Assembly (NCBI GenBank): GCA_018820745.1
Contig: JAHJNP010000080.1
Location: 1-21,054, forward strand
Origin: Gammaproteobacteria bacterium
GTDB taxonomy: Bacteria; Pseudomonadota; Gammaproteobacteria; Burkholderiales; Thiobacillaceae
Direction of reading: 5' to 3'
DNA length: 21,054 bases
The notes beneath the pieces were generated by a model, which was not told the DNA's origin, did not search any database, and saw nothing but the letters and a program-made list of their open reading frames with translations. A program made the translations under genes and the position numbers. Shown one piece after another: positions 14,387 to 21,054 of this stretch (position 1 is its first letter; each line of letters starts with the position of its first letter).

Positions 14387-15750
14387 GCCGGCTCTCCGCT
14401 CGCAGACTGGGCCTGCAGGGTGGCCAGCAGGTCCTCGGTGATCTGGCCGGGGAGCTTGCCGGTGGCATTGCGCGGCAGGGCATCGACGAACAGCAGCGGG
14501 CGCGGCAGAAAGACGGGGTCGATGCGCTCGCGCAGGGCCTGGATCAGCTCAGCCGGGGTGAGCCCGGGGGCGACCACCAGGGCGGTGAGGCGGCCAATGC
14601 GATCCGCGCTCTCCTCGCGGGGCAGCACGAAGACGCCGTCCTGCACCCCCGGGATGGCGTTCAGCTGGTGGTTGAGGCAGGCAAGCGAGGTGCGCTTGCC
14701 TGCGATGTTGACGAGGTCGGCGTGGCGGCCATGCAGCAGGAAGGTGGTGGACAGCGGGCCGTCGCCGCTGAGTTCGATGACATCGGTGAGGCCGGTCGGG
14801 CTGTCGATGTGGCCGCCCTCGGCCCACAGCGTCTGCCCGTCGCGGCGCAGATGGATGTCCGGCAGGGTGTGCCATTCGAGGCCGGCCGCGGTGCGCCGCG
14901 AGGCGATTTGCCCGGTCTCGGTGCAGCCGTAGATCTCGTGGAGCGGCGCGCCGAACCGGGATTCGGCCTCACGGGCCAGATCCTGCGACAGCGGTGCGGT
15001 GGCCGAAAGCAGTTGATCGGCCGCCGGCAGCGTGGCCTGCTCCGCGAGCAGGGCGCGCAGGTGGTAGGGGGTGGTGACCAGCATGCGCGGGCGCGGCAGG
15101 CTCGCCAGGGCGGCGCAGATATCCGCCGGGTAGAAAGGACGCCCGGCATGCAGCGCGGCGCCGCTTTGCAGCGGCATCAGGACGGTGGATTCCAGGCCGT
15201 ACATGTGCTGCGGCGGAACGGTGCCGAGGATGGCATGGGCGGCGCCGATGCCCAGGCGCTCCGCTTCCGCCTGCACGTTGCGCACCAGGCTGCCCCAGCG
15301 CTTGGCATGCGGCACCGGCACGCCGGTGGAGCCGGAGGTGAAGACAAGCGCGATGACCTGTTCGCAATCGATAGCCGGAATGGCCGGGTCGGCCGCGGCG
15401 GCCGGCACCGACTCTGGATAGCGGAAGGCGGGCAGCTCAACGCCCGCGTCCCGATCGGCAATGCAGAAGACATCCGGGGCGATGCGCTGCATCTGCCGGA
15501 CCATTTCCGGAGTATGGGTGGAAGGCAGCAGGCTGATGCGGCCGCTGACGATGCAGGCCGCCAGGGCGACGGTGAAATGGTAGCGGTCGCCGCACAGGTT
15601 GAGCACATGCCGCCCCGGCGGCAGCTGGCTGGCGACGTGCTCGACCTCGCCCAGAAACTGGCTGACGCTGACCGGCGTGCCGCCGCGCCAGGCCACCACG
15701 GCGCCGGGGCGGCGATGGGCGATGAGCGGCAGGACAGACAGGGACGGCAA
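14383..15750 (-). CDS. AMP-binding acyl ligase (hydroxybenzoate-activating, ApeH/XanA2-like)
   Basis: The 455-residue member of the ANL superfamily reads the phosphate loop FTSGSTGVPVPHAKRWG at 137-153, then VPPQHMYGLESTVLMPLQSGA, the adenylate motif YGCTETGQIASR, HGRHADLVNIAGKRTSL and the terminal LPRNATGKLPGQ, whose Lys is the catalytic lysine of the adenylation step. The loop lacks the usual PKG ending and has PHAK instead, which I believe is typical of ligases in this pigment family. Its likely work is to activate the hydroxybenzoate from the chorismatase and load it on the acyl carrier protein. I chose TTG 15750, nine bases after the upstream stop, because no ATG is close; a weak AGG lies about ten bases upstream. 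Confidence 0.88.
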   Translation of the reverse strand: MPSLSVLPLIAHRRPGAVVAWRGGTPVSVSQFLGEVEHVASQLPPGRHVLNLCGDRYHFTVALAACIVSGRISLLPSTHTPEMVRQMQRIAPDVFCIADRDAGVELPAFRYPESVPAAAADPAIPAIDCEQVIALVFTSGSTGVPVPHAKRWGSLVRNVQAEAERLGIGAAHAILGTVPPQHMYGLESTVLMPLQSGAALHAGRPFYPADICAALASLPRPRMLVTTPYHLRALLAEQATLPAADQLLSATAPLSQDLAREAESRFGAPLHEIYGCTETGQIASRRTAAGLEWHTLPDIHLRRDGQTLWAEGGHIDSPTGLTDVIELSGDGPLSTTFLLHGRHADLVNIAGKRTSLACLNHQLNAIPGVQDGVFVLPREESADRIGRLTALVVAPGLTPAELIQALRERIDPVFLPRPLLFVDALPRNATGKLPGQITEDLLATLQAQSASGEPA

Positions 15751-15759
15751 GCAGGCAGC

Positions 15760-16437
15760 CTAGCGCGGATCGGAGGACGCGCCCGGGCGCACCCCGGGCG
15801 TCTTCCAATAGGCCATCACGCCATCCATGATGCTGTGTTTTTTCTGATGCGGCAGCTTGCGCAGGCGCACCCCGTATTCGACGACAAACATCAGCAGAAT
15901 CAAAGGGAAGGAGAGGAAATTGGCGAAAACAGACCAGACCCCGATGTCGGCAAAAAAGAACAGGATGCCGGAAACCAGGCTGATCGCCAGTAAAAACAGC
16001 GTCCACGCCAGCGTGACCTGGCGCGAATAACGGATCTCGTCCGCCGCCAGGCTGCCGTGGACCATTTCGGCAAACCGGGTGCACAGCGCTTGCCGCCCGC
16101 GTCCGAGGGTGACGCCGAACACGGCGGCGAGCATGGCATAGGTGCCGGCGTGCTGCAGGAAATAGACCCAGCTGAAATTGCGTTCCAGCACGCCCCAGAA
16201 CCCCCACAGCAACGCGCCCACCGCCGCGCACACGAGCACCATGGCCCAGCGCATGGGCGAACGCCAGGTCAGCCACAACAGGATGGCGAGGGAAGGCGCC
16301 AGGGAAACGGCCACCCCCAGCGACGGCTGGGTGGTGGCCGCCGAAGTGGCCGCGCTGTAGTGCGCCAGCACGGGATAGGCGATGCACCCGGCGGCGATGA
16401 CGATCCAGCGGACCGCGCGTAACAGGGTCAAACTCAT
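15760..16437 (-). CDS. COG4648-type integral membrane protein of aryl polyene clusters
   Basis: The 225-residue membrane protein has ATG 16437, overlapping the acyl carrier protein stop by four bases. Hydrophobic helices lie at about 9-25, 44-57, 63-83, 90-110, 142-160 and 165-185. The loop QALCTRFAEMVHGSLAADEIRYSRQVTLAWTLFF-like region holds the recognisable block FAEMVHG...YSRQVTLAWT, and the C-terminus reads EYGVRLRKLPHQKKHSIMDGV. I associate this pattern with the conserved membrane protein found between carrier protein and ligase genes in aryl polyene clusters. Its function is not established. Position next to the carrier protein suggests it may hold the synthase complex at the membrane, which is inference. 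Confidence 0.78.
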   Translation of the reverse strand: MSLTLLRAVRWIVIAAGCIAYPVLAHYSAATSAATTQPSLGVAVSLAPSLAILLWLTWRSPMRWAMVLVCAAVGALLWGFWGVLERNFSWVYFLQHAGTYAMLAAVFGVTLGRGRQALCTRFAEMVHGSLAADEIRYSRQVTLAWTLFLLAISLVSGILFFFADIGVWSVFANFLSFPLILLMFVVEYGVRLRKLPHQKKHSIMDGVMAYWKTPGVRPGASSDPR

Positions 16438-16703
16438 TTTTCCCGGTTGGCCGCGATATGCCGGGTCAAACTGGCGAGGGAACTGAAGATGCTGACGTTG
16501 TCCGCGTTGTCGGCGCGCAACTGGAAACCGAAACGCTTGGAAACAACCAGGGCCACTTCCAGGATGTCGATGGAGTCGAGCCCCAGCCCCTCGCCGTAAA
16601 GGGAGGCGTCGGGCTGGATTTCATCCGGGCTGACGTCGAGGTTCAGGGTGGAGACGATGAGTCCGGCGACTTCGTTTTGCAATTCATGGTTGGTTTCAGG
16701 CAT
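16434..16703 (-). CDS. Acyl carrier protein
   Basis: This 89-residue acidic protein has the four-helix carrier layout and the phosphopantetheine site GLGLDSIDILEVALVVSKRFG, with Ser44 as attachment residue (motif LDSID). QNEVAGLIVSTLNLDVSPDEIQPDASLYGEG precedes it, as in other carriers of this family. It is the first gene of the minus-strand operon, starting at ATG 16703 after a short leader; GTGA at roughly ten bases upstream is a weak ribosome binding site. It would carry the aromatic starter and growing polyene between ligase, ketosynthase, reductase and dehydratases. Many aryl polyene clusters encode two carriers; only this one is visible here. Confidence 0.92.
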   Translation of the reverse strand: MPETNHELQNEVAGLIVSTLNLDVSPDEIQPDASLYGEGLGLDSIDILEVALVVSKRFGFQLRADNADNVSIFSSLASLTRHIAANREK

Positions 16704-16734
16704 GGCGATTTCACATCAATAGGGGATGAGGCAA

Positions 16735-16749
16735 CCCGATGATATCGGG
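16735..16749. promoter_or_regulatory. Palindrome at the predicted transcript start of the pigment operon
   Basis: CCCGAT-GAT-ATCGGG is a perfect inverted repeat with six-base arms. It lies 9 bases downstream (on the minus strand) of a consensus -10 box, over or just after the expected start site. It may be an operator or a 5'-leader hairpin. Confidence 0.45.
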
Positions 16750-16757
16750 CCGACGCC

Positions 16758-16763
16758 ATTATA
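16758..16763 (-). promoter_or_regulatory. -10 box of the minus-strand pigment operon
   Basis: On the minus strand the sequence reads TATAAT exactly, about 55 bases before the acyl carrier protein start codon. No good -35 hexamer lies 16-18 bases upstream (the region reads GTCGGG-like), so an activator or extended contacts may be needed. It is the best promoter candidate for the 13-gene operon because this is the only sizeable gap ahead of it. Confidence 0.5.
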
Positions 16764-17003
16764 TTAGGTAAGCTGCCTGCCCGACGCGTGCCTGCAGGGA
16801 TGAAGTGCGGCGAGCCAGAACCGGGGCCACCGATCGAGCCACCCTCATCATGCAGACTGCGGCAGGTGTACCCCGCGCGCAACAGCGCTTCTTCCTTTTT
16901 GGAACCGGGCCAGTCGCTGGCACGGGCACGGGGAACGCACAGGACAGCGACGGAAAATCCGGCACCACCATGAATTCGTTGAGGTTTTTTATTTTACTTC
17001 TCT

Positions 17004-17017
17004 GCAATGAACATTGC
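17004..17017. promoter_or_regulatory. 14-base palindrome upstream of rpsU
   Basis: GCAATG-AA-CATTGC is a perfect inverted repeat with six-base arms around two bases. It is about 70 bases before the proposed rpsU -35 region, in the divergent gap. Either operon could use it as a regulator site; no known consensus is matched with confidence. Confidence 0.3.
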
Positions 17018-17085
17018 GATGAAGCCCGCCTGCCTATCGCCCTCCCCTTTTTCAGACGCTAGCTGGGCTGGAAACAGGATTGCGC

Positions 17086-17114
17086 TGGAAAAAATCGCGC
17101 GGGCTTGCTATTAT
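17086..17114 (+). promoter_or_regulatory. Predicted rpsU operon promoter
   Basis: An extended -10 element TTGCTATTAT ends at 17114 (TATTAT at 17109-17114, TGC just before). Seventeen bases upstream is TGGAAA at 17086-17091, a partial -35. The expected start site near 17121 leaves a leader of about 43 bases to the rpsU ATG. Confidence 0.5.
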
Positions 17115-17163
17115 TCTCGTTTTTCCAGTTCACAGGAAGCTTTCCCGGAAGCCATCTTCAAAT

Positions 17164-17376
17164 ATGCCCCACGTCAAAGTCAAAGAAAACGAACCGTTCG
17201 ATGTCGCCTTGCGCCGCTTCAAGCGTTCCATCGAAAAAGTCGGCCTCCTGACCGAACTGCGCGCCCGCACGTTCTACGAAAAGCCCACCGCCGAACGCAA
17301 GCGCAAGCTCGCCGCTGCGGTCAAGCGTCAGAGCAAGCGTCTGCGCGGCCAGCAACTCCCCCCCAAGATGTATTGA
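17164..17376 (+). CDS. rpsU: 30S ribosomal protein S21
   Basis: The 70-residue, very basic protein is the normal length for bacterial S21. It opens [21 protein letters not shown], has the conserved [24 protein letters not shown] helix region, and ends LPPKMY. It binds the 30S platform near the anti-Shine-Dalgarno end of 16S rRNA and takes part in initiation. GGAAG at 17147-17151 is a somewhat distant ribosome binding site (12 bases). It heads the macromolecular synthesis operon, followed by yqeY, dnaG and rpoD. Its stop codon lies inside the hairpin at 17375-17396, which could let translation affect processing or read-through into the downstream genes. Confidence 0.97.
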   Translation: MPHVKVKENEPFDVALRRFKRSIEKVGLLTELRARTFYEKPTAERKRKLAAAVKRQSKRLRGQQLPPKMY

Positions 17377-17396
17377 TTCTGCGTCAACGCAGAATC
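17375..17396 (+). promoter_or_regulatory. Hairpin at the rpsU stop codon, possible attenuator or processing site
   Basis: GATTCTGCG (17375-17383) pairs with CGCAGAATC (17388-17396) across a TCAA loop, nine perfect pairs. The last two bases of the rpsU TGA are in the stem. There is no T run after it, so it is not a standard intrinsic terminator. In E. coli a terminator lies between rpsU and dnaG and reduces downstream expression; this may play the corresponding part. Confidence 0.5.
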
Positions 17397-17419
17397 ACCC
17401 TCGCGTAGAAGGCCCACGC

Positions 17420-17866
17420 ATGTCGCTCAAGGCTCGCATCACTGACGACATGAAGGCGGCCATGCGCGCCAAAGAGGCGGTGCGCCTCGGCACGATCCGC
17501 CTGCTCCTGGCTGCGATCAAGCAGAAAGAAATCGACGAGCGAATCGAACTGGATGACGCTGCGGTCAGCAGCATCGTCGAAAAACTCATCAAGCAGCGCA
17601 AGGATTCAATCAGCCAGTTTCAGGCTGCCGGCCGGGATGACCTGGTGGCAACGGAGCAGGCCGAACTGATCGTCTTGCAGGCCTATCTGCCCGAGCAGCT
17701 TTCCGTTGCCGAAGTCGAAGCCGCGGTCGCGGCAGCGATTGCCGAATCCGGCGCCGCAAGCGCAAAGGACATGGGCAAGGTCATGGGCCTGCTGAAACCT
17801 CGTCTTGCCGGCCGCGCCGACATGGGCCAGGTATCCGCGCTGATCAAAGCCCGCCTCGCAAGCTGA
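17420..17866 (+). CDS. yqeY: GatB/YqeY domain-containing protein
   Basis: The 148-residue protein is full length for the YqeY family. It reads MSLKARITDDMKAAMRAKE at the start, then RLGTIRLLLAAIKQKEID, VEKLIKQRKDSISQFQAAGR, and ends with the small helical domain DMGKVMGLLKPRLAGRADMGQVSALIKARL found also at the C-terminus of GatB. TAGAAGG at 17406-17412 supplies the ribosome binding site for ATG 17420. GatB uses this fold to touch tRNA; the function of stand-alone YqeY is not settled. The place between rpsU and dnaG is the usual one in betaproteobacteria and many gammaproteobacteria. Confidence 0.95.
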   Translation: MSLKARITDDMKAAMRAKEAVRLGTIRLLLAAIKQKEIDERIELDDAAVSSIVEKLIKQRKDSISQFQAAGRDDLVATEQAELIVLQAYLPEQLSVAEVEAAVAAAIAESGAASAKDMGKVMGLLKPRLAGRADMGQVSALIKARLAS

Positions 17867-17903
17867 TTCACGCCCGGCGCCCCGGGTTTATCATGCGGCA
17901 ACC

Positions 17904-19598
17904 ATGATCCCGCGCGATTTCATCGACACCCTGCTCGCCCGCGTCGACATCGTCGACGTCATCGACCGGCGCGTGCCACTGAAAAAAGCCGGACAGAACT
18001 ATCAGGCCTGCTGTCCTTTCCACAGCGAAAAAACCCCTTCCTTCACGGTCAGTCCGACCAAGCAGTTCTACCACTGCTTCGGCTGCGGCGCGCACGGCTC
18101 CGCGATCGGCTTCCTGATCGAATACGAGCACATGGGGTTTCCCGACGCGGTAGCGGCGCTGGCGCAGGACGTCGGCCTGCCGGTGCCCGAATCCGGCGAA
18201 CCCGACCGCCCCAGACCGCCGCCCGCGCTGTGGGAGGCGCTGGAATTGGCCGCCCAGTTCTATAAAAAACAGCTCAAGCAGACGCCGCGCGCGATCGACT
18301 ATCTGAAACAGCGCGGGCTGACCGGCGCCATCGCCGCCCGCTACGGCATCGGCTACGCGCCGGACGGCTCACCGTTGAAGCAGGTCTTTCCCGATTACAC
18401 AGCGGACGCCCTGGCCGCATCCGGCCTGGTGATCGACGGCGACCGCGGGCGCTACGACCGCTTTCGAGACCGCATCATGTTTCCGATCCGCAACATCAAG
18501 GGCCAGATCGTCGGCTTCGGCGGACGCGTGCTCGACCAGGGCGAGCCCAAATACCTCAATTCGCCGGAAACCCCCCTGTTTCACAAAGGCTCGGAGCTAT
18601 ACGGCCTGTTCGAAGCGCGCGCGGCGATCAAGGCGGCCGCGCGCGCCATCGTGGTTGAAGGCTACATGGACGTGGTGGCGCTGGCACAGCATGGGGTGGA
18701 ATTTGCCGTGGCGGCGCTGGGCACCGCCACCACGCCGATTCATGCGCGCACCCTGCTGCGCCACACCGACCATCTGATCTTCGCTTTCGATGGCGACAAG
18801 GCCGGGCGCAAGGCGGCCTGGCGCGCGCTCGAAAACACGCTGGAATCCCTGCAGGACGGCAAGGATGTCAGCTTCCTGTTCCTGCCCGAGGGCGAAGATC
18901 CCGACAGCTATATCCGCACCAACGGCCAGGCCGCCTTTCTGCATCTGCTGGACACCGATACCCTGCCGCTCTCCGCCTTTCTGGTGCGCGAACTGTCACG
19001 CGGCCGCAAGCTCGACAGCCAGGAAGGCCGCGCCGCGCTGATCAAGGACGCGAAGCCGCTGCTGGAGAAAATCGCCGCGCCGCTGCTGGCCCGCCTGATC
19101 CAGCGGCAGATCGCCGAACTCGCGAACCTGCAGGCCGACGAGTTCGGCCTCATGGGGGGCCGGCCCGGTGCCACCCGCCGGACGGCGCCGCGGCCGCAGC
19201 GCCGTCCGGCACCCTCGCGCGTGCGCAGCCTGGCCCGCACACTGCTGATGAACCCGCAGCGCGTTGCCGAAGTCGACCCCTGCTGGCTGGACGCGAACGA
19301 CCCGCTGAGCAGCCGCATGGGCGAGCTGATGGCCTGGCTGCGCGATATTGGTCCGCTCAAGCCGCAGACGCTCATCGAAACCGCAAAAGGAAGCGCGCTG
19401 GAACCCCTGGTCGACGAACTGATGACGGACTTGCTCGACAAAGACGATAGCTGGGACTGGAACGCGGAATTCGACGGTGCGGTCAAACAGCTGCGTGACG
19501 ATTGGCAGCGCCGCCGCTGGCAGGAGCTGGCCGCACGGCCGCTAAATAGCTTAAGTGCCAGCGAGCGCCAGGAACTGACTGAACTGGCACGCTCCTAG
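17904..19598 (+). CDS. dnaG: DNA primase DnaG
   Basis: The 564-residue primase makes RNA primers at the replication fork. The N-terminal zinc domain has Cys37, His40, Cys58 and Cys61 in CPFH...CFGC, within residues 35-65. The RNA polymerase domain includes YGIGYAPDG, then RFRDRIMFPIRNIKGQIVGFGGR and NSPETPLFHKG. The Toprim core has Glu252 in VVEGYMDVVALAQ and Asp296/Asp298 in FAFDGDKAGRKA, which bind catalytic metal. A basic, proline- and arginine-rich linker at about 418-440 (RPGATRRTAPRPQRRPAPSR, split across the linker) leads to the C-terminal helicase-binding domain. The protein is slightly shorter than E. coli DnaG (581). It follows yqeY after 37 bases, and the stop is TAG at 19596-19598. 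Confidence 0.97.
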   Translation: MIPRDFIDTLLARVDIVDVIDRRVPLKKAGQNYQACCPFHSEKTPSFTVSPTKQFYHCFGCGAHGSAIGFLIEYEHMGFPDAVAALAQDVGLPVPESGEPDRPRPPPALWEALELAAQFYKKQLKQTPRAIDYLKQRGLTGAIAARYGIGYAPDGSPLKQVFPDYTADALAASGLVIDGDRGRYDRFRDRIMFPIRNIKGQIVGFGGRVLDQGEPKYLNSPETPLFHKGSELYGLFEARAAIKAAARAIVVEGYMDVVALAQHGVEFAVAALGTATTPIHARTLLRHTDHLIFAFDGDKAGRKAAWRALENTLESLQDGKDVSFLFLPEGEDPDSYIRTNGQAAFLHLLDTDTLPLSAFLVRELSRGRKLDSQEGRAALIKDAKPLLEKIAAPLLARLIQRQIAELANLQADEFGLMGGRPGATRRTAPRPQRRPAPSRVRSLARTLLMNPQRVAEVDPCWLDANDPLSSRMGELMAWLRDIGPLKPQTLIETAKGSALEPLVDELMTDLLDKDDSWDWNAEFDGAVKQLRDDWQRRRWQELAARPLNSLSASERQELTELARS

Positions 19599-19613
19599 CT
19601 TGTCATAAACGCC

Positions 19614-19641
19614 AAGACAAACCCCGGCTTTACGGTATAAT
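19614..19641 (+). promoter_or_regulatory. Predicted internal promoter for rpoD
   Basis: A perfect TATAAT is at 19636-19641, with AAGACA at 19614-19619 as a 4/6 match to the -35 element and a 16-base spacer. It lies in the 112-base gap between dnaG and rpoD and would let rpoD be expressed apart from the upstream genes. A CCGGC (19624-19628) / GCCGG (19643-19647) stem followed by five T's overlaps it, so the same DNA could also act as a weak terminator for dnaG transcripts. Confidence 0.55.
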
Positions 19642-19710
19642 TGCCGGTTTTTGAACGATTTTTTTCTGCCGCGTGGTTTGCGCGCGCCAGAACCTGAGCG
19701 GAGAAATGCT

Positions 19711-21054
19711 GTGGCTGTACGTGGAAGAAAACCAGGCGGTGGTGCCAAAAAAGCTGAAGCGCTGCTCCCCCTGAAGGAGCTGACGCCGGTGGAAGCCGAG
19801 GCGCGCCGCACCCAGCTGAAAAACCTCATCATCCTGGGCAAGGAGCGTGGCTTCCTGACCTACGCCGAGATCAACGACCACCTGCCCGACGAGGTGCTTG
19901 ACGCCGACCAGATCGAAGGCGTGATCGGCATGATCAACGACATGGGCATCCAGGTCTACGACGAGGCGCCTGATGCCGAAACCCTGCTGATGCAGGGCGC
20001 CGCCCCCGCCGTCGCCGACGAAGACGTGGTGGCCGAAGCCGAACAGGCGCTGACCACGGTCGACTCCGAATTCGGCCGCACCACCGACCCGGTGCGCATG
20101 TACATGCGCGAAATGGGCTCGGTCGACCTGCTGACCCGCGAAGGCGAAATCGAGATCGCCAAACGCATCGAGGAAGGCCTGCGCCACATGGTGCAGGCGA
20201 TTTCATCGTGCCCGCTCACGATCCAGCAGGTTCTGGACATGGCGGCACTGATCGAAAAAGACGAGATGCGCATCGACGAGCTGATCGACGGCTTCGTCGA
20301 AGTGGAAGCCGCAGCGCCCGCCGCCGAGGAAGACACGTCAGGCGATGACGCCGACGACAGCGACGACACCGACAACGACGACGACGAAGACGACGAAGAA
20401 GCCAGTGCCAAGCAAGCCGCTGCCAACCTGGCGCAACTCAAAGCCAACGCGCTGACGCAGTTCGAATTCATCCGCAAGGCCTACAAAAAGGCGCAAGCCG
20501 CCCACGCCAAATACGGCCTCGGCAGTCCGCAGCACATGAAGGCCCAGGCCGAAGTCACCGAGCTGCTGATGGCATTCCGCTTCTCGGTGCGCCAGGTCGA
20601 CCGCCTGTGCGAACAGATCCGCAATGCTGTGGAAGAAGTGCGTTCGCACGAACGCAAGATCATGGCGTTCTGCGTCACCCGCTCGGGCATGCCGCGTGCG
20701 CACTTCATCAAGACCTTTCCCGGCAACGAAACCAACCTGGCCTGGGTGGACAAGGAAATCGCCGCCAAGAAGGCGTATTGCTCGACGCTTGCCAAGGTCC
20801 AGTACGAAGTCAAGTCGCACCAGGAAGCGCTCATCGCGATGCAGGATCGCATCGGCCTGCCGATCAAGAGCCTGAAGGACGTCAACAAGCAGATGTCCAC
20901 CGGCGAAGCCAAGGCACGCCGCGCCAAGCGCGAGATGATCGAGGCCAACCTGCGCCTGGTGATCTCGATCGCCAAGAAATACACCAACCGCGGCCTGCAG
21001 TTCCTCGACCTGATCCAGGAAGGCAACATCGGTCTGATGAAGGCGGTTGAAAAA
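19711..21054 (+). CDS. rpoD: RNA polymerase primary sigma factor RpoD (3' end cut off by window)
   Basis: The reading frame from GTG 19711 is open to the last base, giving 448 residues. GGAGA at 19700-19704 lies six bases before the GTG. A nearby ATG at 19706 is in another frame and is rejected. Region 1.1 is at about 20-90 ([20 protein letters not shown]...), region 1.2 at about 126-160 ([21 protein letters not shown]), then a non-conserved insert with a strongly acidic run at about 207-232. Region 2.1 starts at [19 protein letters not shown], and region 2.2 reads [20 protein letters not shown], where the window ends; regions 2.3 to 4 are outside. This is the housekeeping sigma-70. It closes the rpsU-yqeY-dnaG-rpoD operon and is likely also served by the promoter at 19614-19641. 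Confidence 0.96.
   Translation, partial: MAVRGRKPGGGAKKAEALLPLKELTPVEAEARRTQLKNLIILGKERGFLTYAEINDHLPDEVLDADQIEGVIGMINDMGIQVYDEAPDAETLLMQGAAPAVADEDVVAEAEQALTTVDSEFGRTTDPVRMYMREMGSVDLLTREGEIEIAKRIEEGLRHMVQAISSCPLTIQQVLDMAALIEKDEMRIDELIDGFVEVEAAAPAAEEDTSGDDADDSDDTDNDDDEDDEEASAKQAAANLAQLKANALTQFEFIRKAYKKAQAAHAKYGLGSPQHMKAQAEVTELLMAFRFSVRQVDRLCEQIRNAVEEVRSHERKIMAFCVTRSGMPRAHFIKTFPGNETNLAWVDKEIAAKKAYCSTLAKVQYEVKSHQEALIAMQDRIGLPIKSLKDVNKQMSTGEAKARRAKREMIEANLRLVISIAKKYTNRGLQFLDLIQEGNIGLMKAVEK

Larger units (their letters stand above)
16704..17163. other. Divergent intergenic region between pigment operon and rpsU operon
   Basis: These 460 bases hold no gene I can support. The only open frames are short (up to about 85 residues), lack good start signals and show no known motif. 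The right half is richer in A and T, including a T run near 16985-16990. The region must hold both outward promoters: a TATAAT for the leftward operon near 16760 and an extended -10 for rpsU near 17110. Two palindromes, at 16735-16749 and 17004-17017, are candidate regulator sites. Confidence 0.7.

Noticed and set aside
14668..15993. 441-residue plus-strand open frame opposite the ligase
   Set aside because: Antisense shadow of the AMP-binding ligase and membrane protein genes, without motifs or a plausible start.
16759..17007. 82-residue minus-strand open frame ahead of the acyl carrier protein gene
   Set aside because: It would end inside the -10 box of the operon and shows no domain or start signal.
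16805..17062. 85-residue open frame in the divergent region
   Set aside because: No ribosome binding site that fits, no similarity I recognise, and it overlaps probable promoter DNA; kept as intergenic.
19706..19711. ATG at 19706 as rpoD start
   Set aside because: It is in a different frame from the sigma factor; GTG at 19711 is in frame with a well-spaced GGAGA.
20329..20405. GAC/GAA-rich tract considered as a DNA repeat element
   Set aside because: It is explained as the coding sequence of an acidic segment in RpoD; units are not regular enough for a tandem repeat array.

Overview
The window is high-GC (roughly two thirds G+C by eye), densely packed proteobacterial DNA. The order rpsU, yqeY, dnaG, rpoD at the right end, a GTG-started RpoD and the general protein style suggest a betaproteobacterium, perhaps a Thiobacillus- or Rhodocyclales-like lineage. 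No 16S gene or other decisive marker is present, so the genus is not established.

Layout. (1) 1-3566, plus strand: the 3' end of a XanB2-type chorismatase, then a MipA/OmpV outer-membrane protein, a PlsC-type acyltransferase, a family 2 glycosyltransferase and a UbiE-like methyltransferase. Each gene overlaps the next. (2) 3567-4108: a short convergent zone with one very small two-helix membrane protein gene and two palindromic repeat elements. (3) 4109-16703, minus strand: a 13-gene operon read from right to left: acyl carrier protein, COG4648-type membrane protein, acyl-AMP ligase, hotdog dehydratase, LpxL-like acyltransferase, LolA-like periplasmic carrier, MMPL/RND exporter, NodB-type polysaccharide deacetylase, PAP2-type membrane phosphatase, ketosynthase, chain-length-factor-like partner, second hotdog dehydratase, ketoreductase and CPA2 cation/proton antiporter. 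(4) 16704-17163: a 460-base divergent promoter region. (5) 17164-21054, plus strand: the macromolecular synthesis operon rpsU-yqeY-dnaG-rpoD, with rpoD cut by the window end.

How it works together. Blocks 1 and 3 form an aryl polyene / xanthomonadin-type pigment cluster. Chorismatase would make a hydroxybenzoate starter, the ligase would load it on the acyl carrier protein, and the ketosynthase/CLF pair with ketoreductase and two dehydratases would build the conjugated polyene. The methyltransferase, glycosyltransferase and two unrelated acyltransferases would decorate it and attach it to a lipid. The MMPL exporter, LolA-like protein and perhaps the MipA-like porin would carry or host it in the outer membrane.

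The less ordinary parts are the NodB deacetylase and PAP2 phosphatase placed between exporter and ketosynthase, the antiporter translationally coupled to the ketoreductase, the MipA/OmpV gene inside the biosynthetic block, and only one acyl carrier protein and one full ketosynthase in view. No tRNA, rRNA, insertion sequence, CRISPR array or phage gene was seen.
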